Assembly: GCF_015207525.1 (NCBI RefSeq)
Contig: NZ_JADEWR010000010.1
Location: 57,737 to 121,736 of the forward strand
Direction of reading: 5' to 3'
Source: Nodosilinea sp. LEGE 06152
Lineage (GTDB): Bacteria > Cyanobacteriota > Cyanobacteriia > Phormidesmidales > Phormidesmidaceae
Length of the DNA: 64,000 bases
In this document: in pieces, positions 1-7,970 of the stretch
Position numbering within the stretch: position 1 is the first letter of the stretch
Layout: each line of letters begins with the position of its first letter
Translations under genes and position numbers: made by a program
The notes under the pieces: model-generated
The model's database searches: none
What the model saw: only the letters and a program-made list of their open reading frames with translations
Told to the model about the DNA's origin: nothing

Positions 1-907
1 GACTCAGGTCTGGGTTCACCATCACCCGACCCACCCGGTCAAGTTGGGCACCGGCTCGGGCGGCCAGCACCTTGCCCATCGCCGAGGCCCGCACCCCAGC
101 GGCCCAGAGAATGGTTTTGGCCCGAATCTGCTCGGTGCGATCGCCCTGGCGCACCGTCACCACGTCGTCGTTGATGTCGGTCACCAGCGATTGGGTGTGC
201 ACCGTTACGCCCAGGTCTTTTAGGGCCACGGCGGCTTTGGCCGACAATTTGGCGGGATAGGGCGGCAGCACGCGATCGAGCCCTTCTAGCAGCAGAATGC
301 GGGTTTCGGTGGTGTCGATGTGGTGAAATTCGTCTTTGAGCGTGTGAGAGGCCAGCTCGGCTAAGGCCCCGGCCAGCTCCACCCCCGTTGGCCCGCCGCC
401 CACCACCACAAAGGTCAGCCAGGCCCGACGCTGTTCTGGGTCCGACTCTTTTTCAGCCGCTTCAAAGGCTCCAAAAATTCGTTTCCGCATTTCTAGGGCA
501 TCTTCAAGGGTTTTTAGCCCCGGTGCGTCCTCGGCCCACTGGTCATGGCCGAAGTAGTGGTGGCTAACGCCCGTGGCCACAATCAGCGTATCGTAGGGCA
601 GGGTGGTATGGTTTAGCGTTACCTGCTGCTGCTGGGGGTCGATATCGATCACGGTGTCCATTAAGACTCTGACGCGACGATAGCGGCTCAGAATCGCTCG
701 CAGGGGCGACGAAATATCGCCGGGTGACAGCTTGCCAGTCGCAACTTGATAGAGCAGCGGCTGAAACAAGTGAAAGTTTCGCTTATCAATCAGGGTGACT
801 TCAATTTGCTTCGATTTGCCTAAGGCCTTAGCGGCATAAAGCCCGCCAAAGCCGCCCCCAATAATGACAACCTGGTGAGGTTTGGTCTCAGTAGCGATGT
901 CTTCCAT
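1..907 (-). CDS. Type II NADH dehydrogenase (NDH-2), C-terminal part outside window
   Basis: The frame is open from an ATG at 907 down to the left edge of the window, about 302 residues, with the C-terminus missing. The product starts with a Rossmann FAD site (VVIIGGGFGGLYAAKAL, about residues 14-30). This is followed by the NDH-2 signature LFQPLLYQVATGKLSPGDIS and a second dinucleotide site for NAD(P)H, VVVGGGPTGVELAGAL, near residue 165. Enzymes of this family oxidise NAD(P)H and reduce quinone at the membrane surface without pumping protons. A nearby ATG at 920 is in another frame and was not used. NDH-2 is the best match; a related sulfide:quinone-type flavoprotein is much less likely. 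Confidence 0.92.
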   Translation of the reverse strand, partial: MEDIATETKPHQVVIIGGGFGGLYAAKALGKSKQIEVTLIDKRNFHLFQPLLYQVATGKLSPGDISSPLRAILSRYRRVRVLMDTVIDIDPQQQQVTLNHTTLPYDTLIVATGVSHHYFGHDQWAEDAPGLKTLEDALEMRKRIFGAFEAAEKESDPEQRRAWLTFVVVGGGPTGVELAGALAELASHTLKDEFHHIDTTETRILLLEGLDRVLPPYPAKLSAKAAVALKDLGVTVHTQSLVTDINDDVVTVRQGDRTEQIRAKTILWAAGVRASAMGKVLAARAGAQLDRVGRVMVNPDLS

Positions 908-1285
908 GGACTTGCTCCATCTCAAAAAGTCTCTGCTGAAGCCCGTTGGAGAAGTACCACAGTTCAACGATGGCTCCATTACATGGCTTTATTGCAGAGT
1001 GCGATCGCTTTGTTGGACAGCTTTTTTTAGCTAATTTATGAATAAATATGGCTGACCCCATCGACCAAAAAACATAGCTAATCGCGGCTGGGTCAGAAAA
1101 GCGATGGCCTGAATTAAAGCTAACTAGCTTCAGTGTAAGTATTCAGACTTGGCTTGTGGGTTATCTAGACTTTTTGTGACGGTTTTGTGGGCGAAAACCG
1201 CTCTAGGCAATCTGGCGTGAACTTTGACCATTCGTAGGGTAGGTGACTCACCTAACGGTCAAGATGCCGATGGCACCGCTAGAGC
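908..1285. other. Intergenic, no gene seen
   Basis: This 378-bp stretch between the NDH-2 start and the macrodomain stop contains one HIP1 octamer (near 1001) and no convincing open frame on either strand. It presumably carries the promoter of the NDH-2 gene. No clear terminator hairpin was seen. Confidence 0.5.
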
Positions 1286-1813
1286 TTAGGTCTCGGCCAG
1301 CACCGATTGATAGACCTGGTAAGCCTCATCCCCAAAGCAGATAAACCTCACCTGTTCGATCGCCTGGGCATTTTTTAGCGCGGTACTGACCTCGGCGATC
1401 GCAATGCGAGTCGCTCGCTCTAGCGGAAAGCCATAGACCCCGGTACTGATGGCCGGAAACGCCAGCGTGCGAATGCCATACTCCAGAGCCAGGGCCAGGC
1501 TGTGGCGGTAGCAGCTCGCCAGCAGGTCATCTTCGTTGTGCTGCCCGCCGCGCCACACCGGCCCCACGGTGTGAATCACCCACCGGGCGGGCAGGTTGTA
1601 GCCTGGGGTAATTTTGGCTTGCCCGGTGGGGCAGCCGCCCAGCTGTCGACAGGCCGCCAGTAGCTCTGGCCCAGCAGCGCGGTGAATGGCCCCATCGACA
1701 CCGCCGCCGCCCAGCAGCGACTCATTGGCGGCATTGGCGATCGCATCGACGTTCTGACGAGTAATATCGTCTCGAAGTACGACTATGCGCTTTAGTGCCT
1801 CGGGTTTGGCCAT
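1286..1813 (-). CDS. Macrodomain protein (ADP-ribose / O-acetyl-ADP-ribose deacetylase type)
   Basis: The 175-residue product is a single complete macrodomain, the usual size for stand-alone bacterial members. It has the ADP-ribose-binding loop NAANESLLGGGGVDGAIHRA (about residues 27-46) and the second phosphate-binding loop AFPAISTGVYGFP (about 118-130). Family members remove ADP-ribose from proteins or hydrolyse O-acetyl-ADP-ribose in the cytosol. The Asn and the G-G-G-V-D stretch used in catalysis are present. There is no DarT-like or other ADP-ribosyltransferase next to it, so an antitoxin role is not supported. It starts at ATG 1813 and stands alone between gaps. Confidence 0.9.
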   Translation of the reverse strand: MAKPEALKRIVVLRDDITRQNVDAIANAANESLLGGGGVDGAIHRAAGPELLAACRQLGGCPTGQAKITPGYNLPARWVIHTVGPVWRGGQHNEDDLLASCYRHSLALALEYGIRTLAFPAISTGVYGFPLERATRIAIAEVSTALKNAQAIEQVRFICFGDEAYQVYQSVLAET

Positions 1814-2075
1814 GGGGTCAGCCTCTACAGGTGGGCAGTTTTATCATGCACCACCGTCCGGGGCACTGTGTCTCTAGCTGTCGGCTGACTCCTATTCGGT
1901 GGCTCCTAATTAAATAACCCCTAATGCACGGGGCACCAGGGGCGATTTCGATATATGGCGTTCGTTATAGGCGGGCGGGAGTGGCCAACGCCACCCTTCG
2001 CATGCCTAAGACCTGCTCTGGCGAGTTTAGTTCCCCGACCCGGCCTTGGGAAAGTGGAGGAGCAAATCATGCCTG

Positions 2076-2960
2076 CTACTCTTTGTAAAAAGGAACTTCA
2101 AAGGTGTATTCATCGCCATGCTCTAAAACCTGAATTTGAGTTTTTAACCGAGCTGCTTCTGCGGCCCTGACAAAATCACTCAGCGGTGATTTCATGATGG
2201 TGTAGTCGTTGAAGTGAATGGGAATTGCAACCCGTGGCGCAATTAGCTGAATGGCCTGAATTCCCTGTTCAGCATCCATAGTGAGCAAAACACCCAAAAT
2301 TTTGGTGCCGCCAAGGTGAATCAACGCCAGATCAATATCAGGATATCGCTTGGGAATCTCTTCTAGGGGTTGATGCATCAGGGTGTCGCCACTGATGTAA
2401 AGGCGAAAAGGGGGGCGATCGTCCGGTAGCTGAAACTCCAATAAACTGCCGTTTACGCAGGGCAGTAACGAGGCTAGGAACGGTGGCCCGTGTCGCCCCG
2501 GCATGGCGGTCAACTGTAGATGAGCACTGCCTTTGACAAGGGTTCGCTTTTCCCAATGTTGTAGTCCATAGGCGGCCCTGAACCCTTTTTGAGCGAGTTT
2601 TCGGGCCGCCTCGTGGGTCGTTATAATGGGCAGTTCTTTGTCTAATTTTTGCTCTACTACCCGGTCAAAGTGGTCTTCATGCATGTGAGATAGCGCCACA
2701 AAATCAATCGGCGGCAGGTCTTCTAGCTCCACAGCCGGATTGGTTCTACGGGCCGATCGCAGACCATAGCCCAAGTGCACGTGCTCTCCCTGATGCAAAA
2801 AATTGGGATCGGTCAGAATAGTAAAGCCGCCGTAGCGAATGATCGTTGTGGCATTGCCGACAAAAAAGATCGACCCGGTTTGAAAATTTGGGGTTTGTCC
2901 ACAGTCGGGCAAGACGAGTTGAATGGCAGCTCCATCGGTGGCAGGCTGGGAATGTATCAT
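2076..2960 (-). CDS. UlaG-like metallo-beta-lactamase-fold hydrolase
   Basis: The product carries the metal-binding motif LSHMHEDHFD (H-x-H-x-D-H). Further on it has the ligands expected in this fold, including MPGRHGPP, YISGDT and a C-terminal IPIHFNDY. This places it in the UlaG-like branch of the metallo-beta-lactamase superfamily, Zn or Mn hydrolases acting on lactones or phosphodiesters; the substrate cannot be predicted. From ATG 2960 it is 294 residues. The frame can be extended to a TTG at 3038 (320 residues), but the extra 26 residues are basic and unlike the family's N-terminus, so the ATG is preferred. Neither start has a clear Shine-Dalgarno sequence. Confidence 0.85.
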   Translation of the reverse strand: MIHSQPATDGAAIQLVLPDCGQTPNFQTGSIFFVGNATTIIRYGGFTILTDPNFLHQGEHVHLGYGLRSARRTNPAVELEDLPPIDFVALSHMHEDHFDRVVEQKLDKELPIITTHEAARKLAQKGFRAAYGLQHWEKRTLVKGSAHLQLTAMPGRHGPPFLASLLPCVNGSLLEFQLPDDRPPFRLYISGDTLMHQPLEEIPKRYPDIDLALIHLGGTKILGVLLTMDAEQGIQAIQLIAPRVAIPIHFNDYTIMKSPLSDFVRAAEAARLKTQIQVLEHGDEYTFEVPFYKE

Positions 2961-3272
2961 AAGTTCTGGTAAGCAGCGCTGTTCTCGACAATTTTGACTT
3001 AATCTAGAGCGTGCTTTGTTTTTTATTCTTGAAAACAAAAACAGTCAAATTCGCCCTGAAGATTCTTGTCATGGTGAGTCTACTATCTACTTTTCTTGCT
3101 CTGCCTATGGACGAATCTGTTAAAAAGATACGCCCTTCGGTAGAAATTGCAGTGGAACATTACAGCCGTTTTTCCGGAATTGGATGTAGCAGCGCTGATG
3201 GATGAGAATTTTGGCCAGAATTGCTGATACACCTATGTACAGCACCTAAATGACAGCCCCCACCCCGGTGCC

Positions 3273-4832
3273 CTAGCTAAACTTAGTCAGCAGCTTCAAA
3301 AGTGACTGCGTGCGCGGCGTGAGCAGGGTGCGTCGGTAGGCGTCGGCGGCTTTTTTAATTGCCTCCGCCTGGGTGGGGTAGGGGTGAATGACGCTGCTGA
3401 TGGCACTTAGCCCCTGTCCGGTAGCGATCGCCAGGGTGATCTCGCTAATCATTTCCCCGGCGTGGCGGGCGACGAGGGTGGCCCCCAAAATTTTGTCGGA
3501 GCCTTTGGGGTGCAAAATTTTCAAAAAGCCCTCGCTCTCTCCATCGGCCAGCGCGCGATCGACCGACGAAAACGGAATTTCGATCGTGTCAACTTCAAGG
3601 CCCTGCTGCTTGGCCTCGCGGGCATACAGCCCCACATGGGCAATTTCGGGATCGGTGTAGGTAACCCAGGGCATGACCAGGCTGCTGAGCTTGCTGCGGC
3701 CCAGGCCAAAGGGGGCAAACAGGGCATTTTTGATTACAATCCGGGCGGCGGCATCGGCGGCGTGGGTAAATTTCCAGTCCATACAGATGTCGCCAGCGGC
3801 AAAAATACGGGGGTTGGTGGTTTGTAAGTGGTCGTTGACCACAACGCCCCGGCGGCGATCGTACTCGACTCCGACGGCCTCTAGGTTGAGGCCATCGACG
3901 TTGGGCACTCGACCAGCGCCGACCAAAATGTCGTCTACCTCTACGGTCTGAGCTGCTTGGACGGCATCGGTTTGACTGTAGTGAAGCACTTTGCCCGTGG
4001 CGGTCGTTTCTACGCGCTCCAGCCTGGCCTCTAGCAGCAGATTGAGCCCTTCTTTGCGCAGCCGCTGCTGCACGATCGCGGCGGCATCGGTATCTTCGCG
4101 GTTGAGCAGGTGACTGTGGTTGTGCAGCATCGTGACCTCGCTACCCAGACGCTGAAAGGCCTGGGCCAGCTCGCAACCGATTGGGCCACCGCCAATTACC
4201 GCCAGACGACGGGGACGCTGGGTGAGCGAGAATACCGTTTCGTTAGTGAGAAACCCGGCCTCAGCTAAACCCGGCACGTCGGGACGGTGGGCGCGGGCTC
4301 CGGTAGCAATCACGGCTTTTTTAAAGGGCAGGCGGCAATCGCCTACCTGCACCGTTTTGCGATCGACAAAGCGAGCTTCACCCAAAAACACGTCGATGCC
4401 CAGACTGCTAAAGCGCTCTACCGAGTCGTGGTGGCTAATATCGGCCCGAATTTGGCGCATGCGGTCCATGACGGCAGCAAAGTTGACCTCGATCTGCTCG
4501 GGCGGCCGAATACCGAAGGGGGCTGCCTCGCGCATGTCGGCCACCACCCGCGACGAGCGGATCATGCATTTGGAGGGTACGCAGCCTACGTTCAGACAGT
4601 CGCCCCCCATTAGGCTTTTTTCGATCAGGGCCACTTTGAGCCCCAGGCCCAGGCCCGCCGCTCCAGCGGCCACCACCAGCCCAGCGGTACCGGCCCCAAT
4701 TACAACCAGGTCGTAGCGCTGGGCCGGGGTGGGGTTAACCCAGTCGGGCGGATGCACGTAGGATTGCAGGGTTTGGTTGTGGCGGTTGAGCGGCTTGAGG
4801 GCGGGTTCGAGGTCGGAGAAATCGGCAATCAT
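3273..4832 (-). CDS. Mercuric-reductase-like pyridine nucleotide-disulfide oxidoreductase
   Basis: This is a class I flavoprotein disulfide reductase of 519 residues from ATG 4832; an upstream GTG at 4880 would add 16 residues. It has an FAD site DLVVIGAGTAGLVVAAGAAG, the redox-active pair in GGDCLNVGCVPSK (Cys79/Cys84), an NAD(P) site AVIGGGPIGCELAQAF, a second FAD motif IFAAGDIC, and the C-terminal HPYPTQAE His-Glu couple. Its N-terminal ~38 residues are not a HMA metal-binding domain and the C-terminal vicinal cysteines of true MerA are absent. It is therefore the common cyanobacterial MerA-like relative, and mercury reduction should not be assumed. The neighbouring genes do not indicate a substrate. 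Confidence 0.88.
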   Translation of the reverse strand: MIADFSDLEPALKPLNRHNQTLQSYVHPPDWVNPTPAQRYDLVVIGAGTAGLVVAAGAAGLGLGLKVALIEKSLMGGDCLNVGCVPSKCMIRSSRVVADMREAAPFGIRPPEQIEVNFAAVMDRMRQIRADISHHDSVERFSSLGIDVFLGEARFVDRKTVQVGDCRLPFKKAVIATGARAHRPDVPGLAEAGFLTNETVFSLTQRPRRLAVIGGGPIGCELAQAFQRLGSEVTMLHNHSHLLNREDTDAAAIVQQRLRKEGLNLLLEARLERVETTATGKVLHYSQTDAVQAAQTVEVDDILVGAGRVPNVDGLNLEAVGVEYDRRRGVVVNDHLQTTNPRIFAAGDICMDWKFTHAADAAARIVIKNALFAPFGLGRSKLSSLVMPWVTYTDPEIAHVGLYAREAKQQGLEVDTIEIPFSSVDRALADGESEGFLKILHPKGSDKILGATLVARHAGEMISEITLAIATGQGLSAISSVIHPYPTQAEAIKKAADAYRRTLLTPRTQSLLKLLTKFS

Positions 4833-4949
4833 GGGTGGGAGAAGAAGTGGCTGGCAGTGCGGTTTCTGGCAGTGTCGCACACCTTAACCCTAAGACTCCC
4901 ACCTGAGAATGCCCTGAGTCTCGACCGATACCTTCTGGCTAAACTCTAG

Positions 4950-5144
4950 CCCCTGGCGCGATCGCCGCAATCGGCTCAATCGCTGCCCCTCAGCCCGCAG
5001 CAATGGCAGACAAATCTGCAGAATCTAGAAGCCGACTACCAGGACGGCAGCCTGGTCAGCGCCCGCAAAAAAGCTTTTTCTCAATCGTTTAATATGCCGC
5101 GCACGGGCAAATCTACCCTCCGCCGCTCTATGGATACCCAATAG
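4950..5144 (+). pseudogene. Possible gene remnant: 64 open codons without a start
   Basis: Between a TAG at 4947-4949 and a TAG at 5142-5144 this frame is open and reads like protein, with stretches such as QWQTNLQNLEADYQDG and LVSARKKAFSQSF. There is no ATG, GTG or TTG before its 49th codon, so it is probably the tail of a decayed gene, or one with an unusual start. No family was recognised. It lies between the converging ends of the MerA-like promoter region and ndhK. Confidence 0.3.
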
Positions 5145-5159
5145 AAGTAACGGGTTCCC

Positions 5160-5906
5160 CTACCAGGTCTCTCTAGTTTTGCCGGGTTCCATCTGCTCAA
5201 GTAGTTCTGGTAGCGGTACACCCTGATCCTGGGCCAGCTCTTGGGGCGGCTTCTGGCGAAACTCATCCCGCAGGTAGCTGCCCTGGTGCACTTCAGGAAT
5301 GCGATTCATCTTGTGCTGAACCGTGTAGAAACGATTGCTCTGCTGCTGCATGCCCCGGTCCTGCAAAGACTCTTGGGCAATCTTTTTGCGCAGCTTGATA
5401 ATGCCGTCGATAATCGCCTCGGGCCGGGGGGGACAACCGGGAATGTAGACATCAATGGGCATAATTTTGTCGGCACCCCGCACCGCTGTGGGTGAATCGG
5501 CGCTAAACATGCCGCCTGAAATCATGCAGGCCCCCATCGCAATCACGTATTTAGGTTCGGGCATTTGGTCGTACAGCCGTCGAGTCGCCGCCGACATTTT
5601 CATATTTAGGGTGCCAGCTAAAATAATTAAATCGGCCTGGCGAGGACTGGCTCGGGGCAAGAGCCCGTAGCGATCGAAATCAAATCGCGAACCAATCAGG
5701 GCTGCAAACTCGATAAAGCAGCAGGCCGTGCCGTACAGCAAGGGGAAAAGGCTCGATAGCCGCACCCAGTTGTACAGATCATCTACGGTGGTTAAAATGA
5801 CATTTTCGGAAAGCTCTTGGGTAACTGTGGGGCGATCGCTGGGGAAAGCCACCCGCTCACTATCCTTCAAATAACTGAGCTGATTCGGGTTGCTGGTAGA
5901 ATCCAT
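5160..5906 (-). CDS. ndhK: NAD(P)H-quinone oxidoreductase subunit K (NdhK), orphan copy
   Basis: NdhK is the subunit of the thylakoid NDH-1 complex that helps hold iron-sulfur cluster N2 at the plastoquinone site. The start at ATG 5906 (248 residues) has an AGGA Shine-Dalgarno sequence; a TTG at 5975 is poorer. The four cluster ligands are all present: Cys62 and Cys63 in [11 protein letters not shown], Cys127 in IAMGACM and Cys158 in [12 protein letters not shown]. Normally ndhC-ndhK-ndhJ form one operon; here no ndhC or ndhJ flanks the gene. Conserved segments differ from typical NdhK as I remember it ([13 protein letters not shown] in place of MKMAPALVRLYEQ), so this may be a second, specialised copy (ndhK2). 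The C-terminal tail after about residue 200 is Pro/Glu-rich. Confidence 0.93.
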   Translation of the reverse strand: MDSTSNPNQLSYLKDSERVAFPSDRPTVTQELSENVILTTVDDLYNWVRLSSLFPLLYGTACCFIEFAALIGSRFDFDRYGLLPRASPRQADLIILAGTLNMKMSAATRRLYDQMPEPKYVIAMGACMISGGMFSADSPTAVRGADKIMPIDVYIPGCPPRPEAIIDGIIKLRKKIAQESLQDRGMQQQSNRFYTVQHKMNRIPEVHQGSYLRDEFRQKPPQELAQDQGVPLPELLEQMEPGKTRETW

Positions 5907-6241
5907 TATCCTGTCCTTTATACTGGCTTTGATCGCAAAATAGTCCACTCCCGAGGACTTTGCGGCGGCTCTCAATCGGGCCGATTCATAATTTTAGTTA
6001 TGTGACCTACTGTCAAAAATCTTGCTGCCGTATCTATGCAGGGTCTGCGTGAACTGCCGGGCGAATTGCTTAATGAATTGCCAAGGGAATTGATTGAAAA
6101 CCAAACGTGAAGCTTTACCTGGAGCAAAACAACAGGTCCCGATCCAAATTTGGCTTCGCCAGAGAATAATCGCTAATTGTCTAAAAGTCTAAGCGCTGCA
6201 AAAACGAACCTCGTCTTTCTAAGGGCATAGATAAAGTCCAT
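5907..6241. other. Intergenic between crtO end and ndhK start
   Basis: These 335 bases hold the presumed ndhK promoter. No gene is seen. The crtO-proximal edge borders the 37-bp tandem duplication at 6242-6315. Confidence 0.45.
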
Positions 6242-6315
6242 CTATCGCTCATTGCCCAAAGAACCACTGGCCTACGACCTATCGCTCATTGCCCAAAGAA
6301 CCACTGGCCTACGAC
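6242..6315. repeat. Perfect 37-bp tandem duplication over the crtO stop codon
   Basis: Positions 6242-6278 and 6279-6315 are identical 37-bp direct repeats. The second copy contains the last nine codons of crtO (V-V-G-Q-W-F-F-G-Q) and its TGA. The first copy therefore repeats the same nine codons and stop immediately downstream of the gene. Confidence 0.95.
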
Positions 6316-7944
6316 AGCAAAGGGATTTTGCTCCCGAATAAAGACGCGGGCACAGTTGCGGCCCGGCAGGCCCGAAATTGAACCACCGGGATGAGTTCCT
6401 GCCCCCGTCAAAAAGAGGTTTTGAATCGGCGTTTGGTAGTCAGAAATCTCCGGTAGCGGTCGAAAGGGCAGCATCATGTCCATCGTCATGTCGAAGTGGT
6501 AGTAGTTGCCTTTTTCTACCCCCAGCCGTTCGCTAATTTCGGCTGGGCTTTCTACTCGCCGGGCAATAATGGCCGATTTGAGATTGGGCGCGTAGGTCGC
6601 CAGTTTGTCTAGCACGCGATCGGCGACCTGGTTTTTACGCTCCTCCGTCCAGCCGGTGCCCTGGAGGCCTGTACCTTCTGCTCCGGCGATCGCGTAGGGG
6701 GAAAAGAACTCAATCCAAAGGGTGTGCTGACCCGGTGGGGCCAGGGAAGGGTCGAGCAAGGAGGGGATGACCGCATACATCGATGGGTTTTCGTCGGGAA
6801 TGCGACCAATGTGCGGATCGCTGTGGGCTAGCTCGACGTGATCTACCGAGTCGGCAATTAAAACGGCCCCCGTCCAGTACTCATCGCGGTGCTCATGGTG
6901 CTCAAATCGGGGCAGTTCAGAGAGGGCACAGTCAATTTTTAGAATGGCATCGTTGTGGCTGGTGACCCGCCGCCCGATGCGATGGCGCAGCTGCGGGTCG
7001 GCCCCATCGACATCGCCAGCGTCGAGCAGTTGAAGAAATACCCGCTTGGCATCGAGGCTAGAAATCACCCCCTTGCTAGCGCGATACTCCTGGCCACCCG
7101 CTACCCGCACGCCCTCAGCCCGATTGTGATCAACCAAAATTTTAGTGACGGCCTGGTCAGTTAAAATTTTGCCCCCGAGGCTTGTGACTAAACGGACCAG
7201 AGCAGCGGTCAAAGCTCCGGTTCCGCCCCTGGGGCGGGCTACTCCAGGGTGGTGGCGCATGGCCATCATCATGCCCCCAATGGCGCTGGTTTTTTGAGAG
7301 GGGGGCACGCTCAGCTCGGAGGCCATTCGGGCCAAGGGTGCTTTCAGAAATTCGGCGTCAAACCACTCTTCGAGAATGTCTTCGGCGCTGGTAAACAGCG
7401 TACGAATTAAGTCTAGCGTGGCTCGATCTGACCCCATCAGCGAGAACAGATCTTTTACATTCGACGGATTGTAGCTCGTTAGAATGTCAATGACTGACTT
7501 GGGCGGGGCATTGAAGACGGGGGTAATAGCCGATATTAAGCGCTGCCAAGAGTCAAGGTATTCTCCATATTTTTGGGCATCGGTGGGGCTAAACCGGGCA
7601 ATTTCTTGACAGGTTTTCTCCACCGATTTGTGGGCAAAAAAGTACTTGCCGTCAGGGTGAGGGCAAAAAACCAGCGGATCGCAAAACAGGTACTCTAACC
7701 CATGCTTGTGGAGTTCTAGTTCCTGCACAACCGGCCCCAGGTGAATAAAGGCATGGTCGATGGCGCAAAGGTTAAAGTGGAAACCGGGGGCGCGATCGGG
7801 CATGATTTCTTCGGTGGTCGCTGCGCCCCCTGGAATCGAGTTTTTCTCCAGCAGCAAAACCGAGTAACCAGCCTTGAGCAAGTAGGCGGCGCAGATGAGA
7901 GCATTGTGACCTGCGCCAATCAAAATAATGTCGTGGGTTTGCAT
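6286..7944 (-). CDS. crtO: Beta-carotene ketolase CrtO
   Basis: The 552-residue flavoprotein matches the CrtO ketolase family along its whole length. It has the FAD site ILIGAGHNALICAAYLL at residues 6-22, then EKNSIPGGAATTEEIMP, the CrtO-typical LCAIDHAFIHLGPVVQEL and LEYLFCDP, and the C-terminal FLTGAGTHPGGSISGLPGRN. CrtO adds a keto group to the beta-ionone ring of beta-carotene, giving echinenone, which orange carotenoid protein and thylakoid membranes use. The gene lies 26 bp downstream of a GH13 gene on the same strand, so the two may share a transcript. Its 3' end including the stop is tandemly duplicated, which does not alter the reading frame. Confidence 0.93.
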   Translation of the reverse strand: MQTHDIILIGAGHNALICAAYLLKAGYSVLLLEKNSIPGGAATTEEIMPDRAPGFHFNLCAIDHAFIHLGPVVQELELHKHGLEYLFCDPLVFCPHPDGKYFFAHKSVEKTCQEIARFSPTDAQKYGEYLDSWQRLISAITPVFNAPPKSVIDILTSYNPSNVKDLFSLMGSDRATLDLIRTLFTSAEDILEEWFDAEFLKAPLARMASELSVPPSQKTSAIGGMMMAMRHHPGVARPRGGTGALTAALVRLVTSLGGKILTDQAVTKILVDHNRAEGVRVAGGQEYRASKGVISSLDAKRVFLQLLDAGDVDGADPQLRHRIGRRVTSHNDAILKIDCALSELPRFEHHEHRDEYWTGAVLIADSVDHVELAHSDPHIGRIPDENPSMYAVIPSLLDPSLAPPGQHTLWIEFFSPYAIAGAEGTGLQGTGWTEERKNQVADRVLDKLATYAPNLKSAIIARRVESPAEISERLGVEKGNYYHFDMTMDMMLPFRPLPEISDYQTPIQNLFLTGAGTHPGGSISGLPGRNCARVFIREQNPFAVVGQWFFGQ

Positions 7945-7970
7945 AGAAGTGCTGCCTTAAAAGTAATGCC

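Noticed and set aside
1286..1813. Macrodomain protein as a DarG-type antitoxin
   Set aside because: No DarT-like ADP-ribosyltransferase is adjacent and the protein is a single stand-alone domain.
3273..4832. Mercury resistance operon
   Set aside because: The MerA-like protein lacks the N-terminal metal-binding domain and C-terminal vicinal cysteines, and no merR, merT or merP is nearby.
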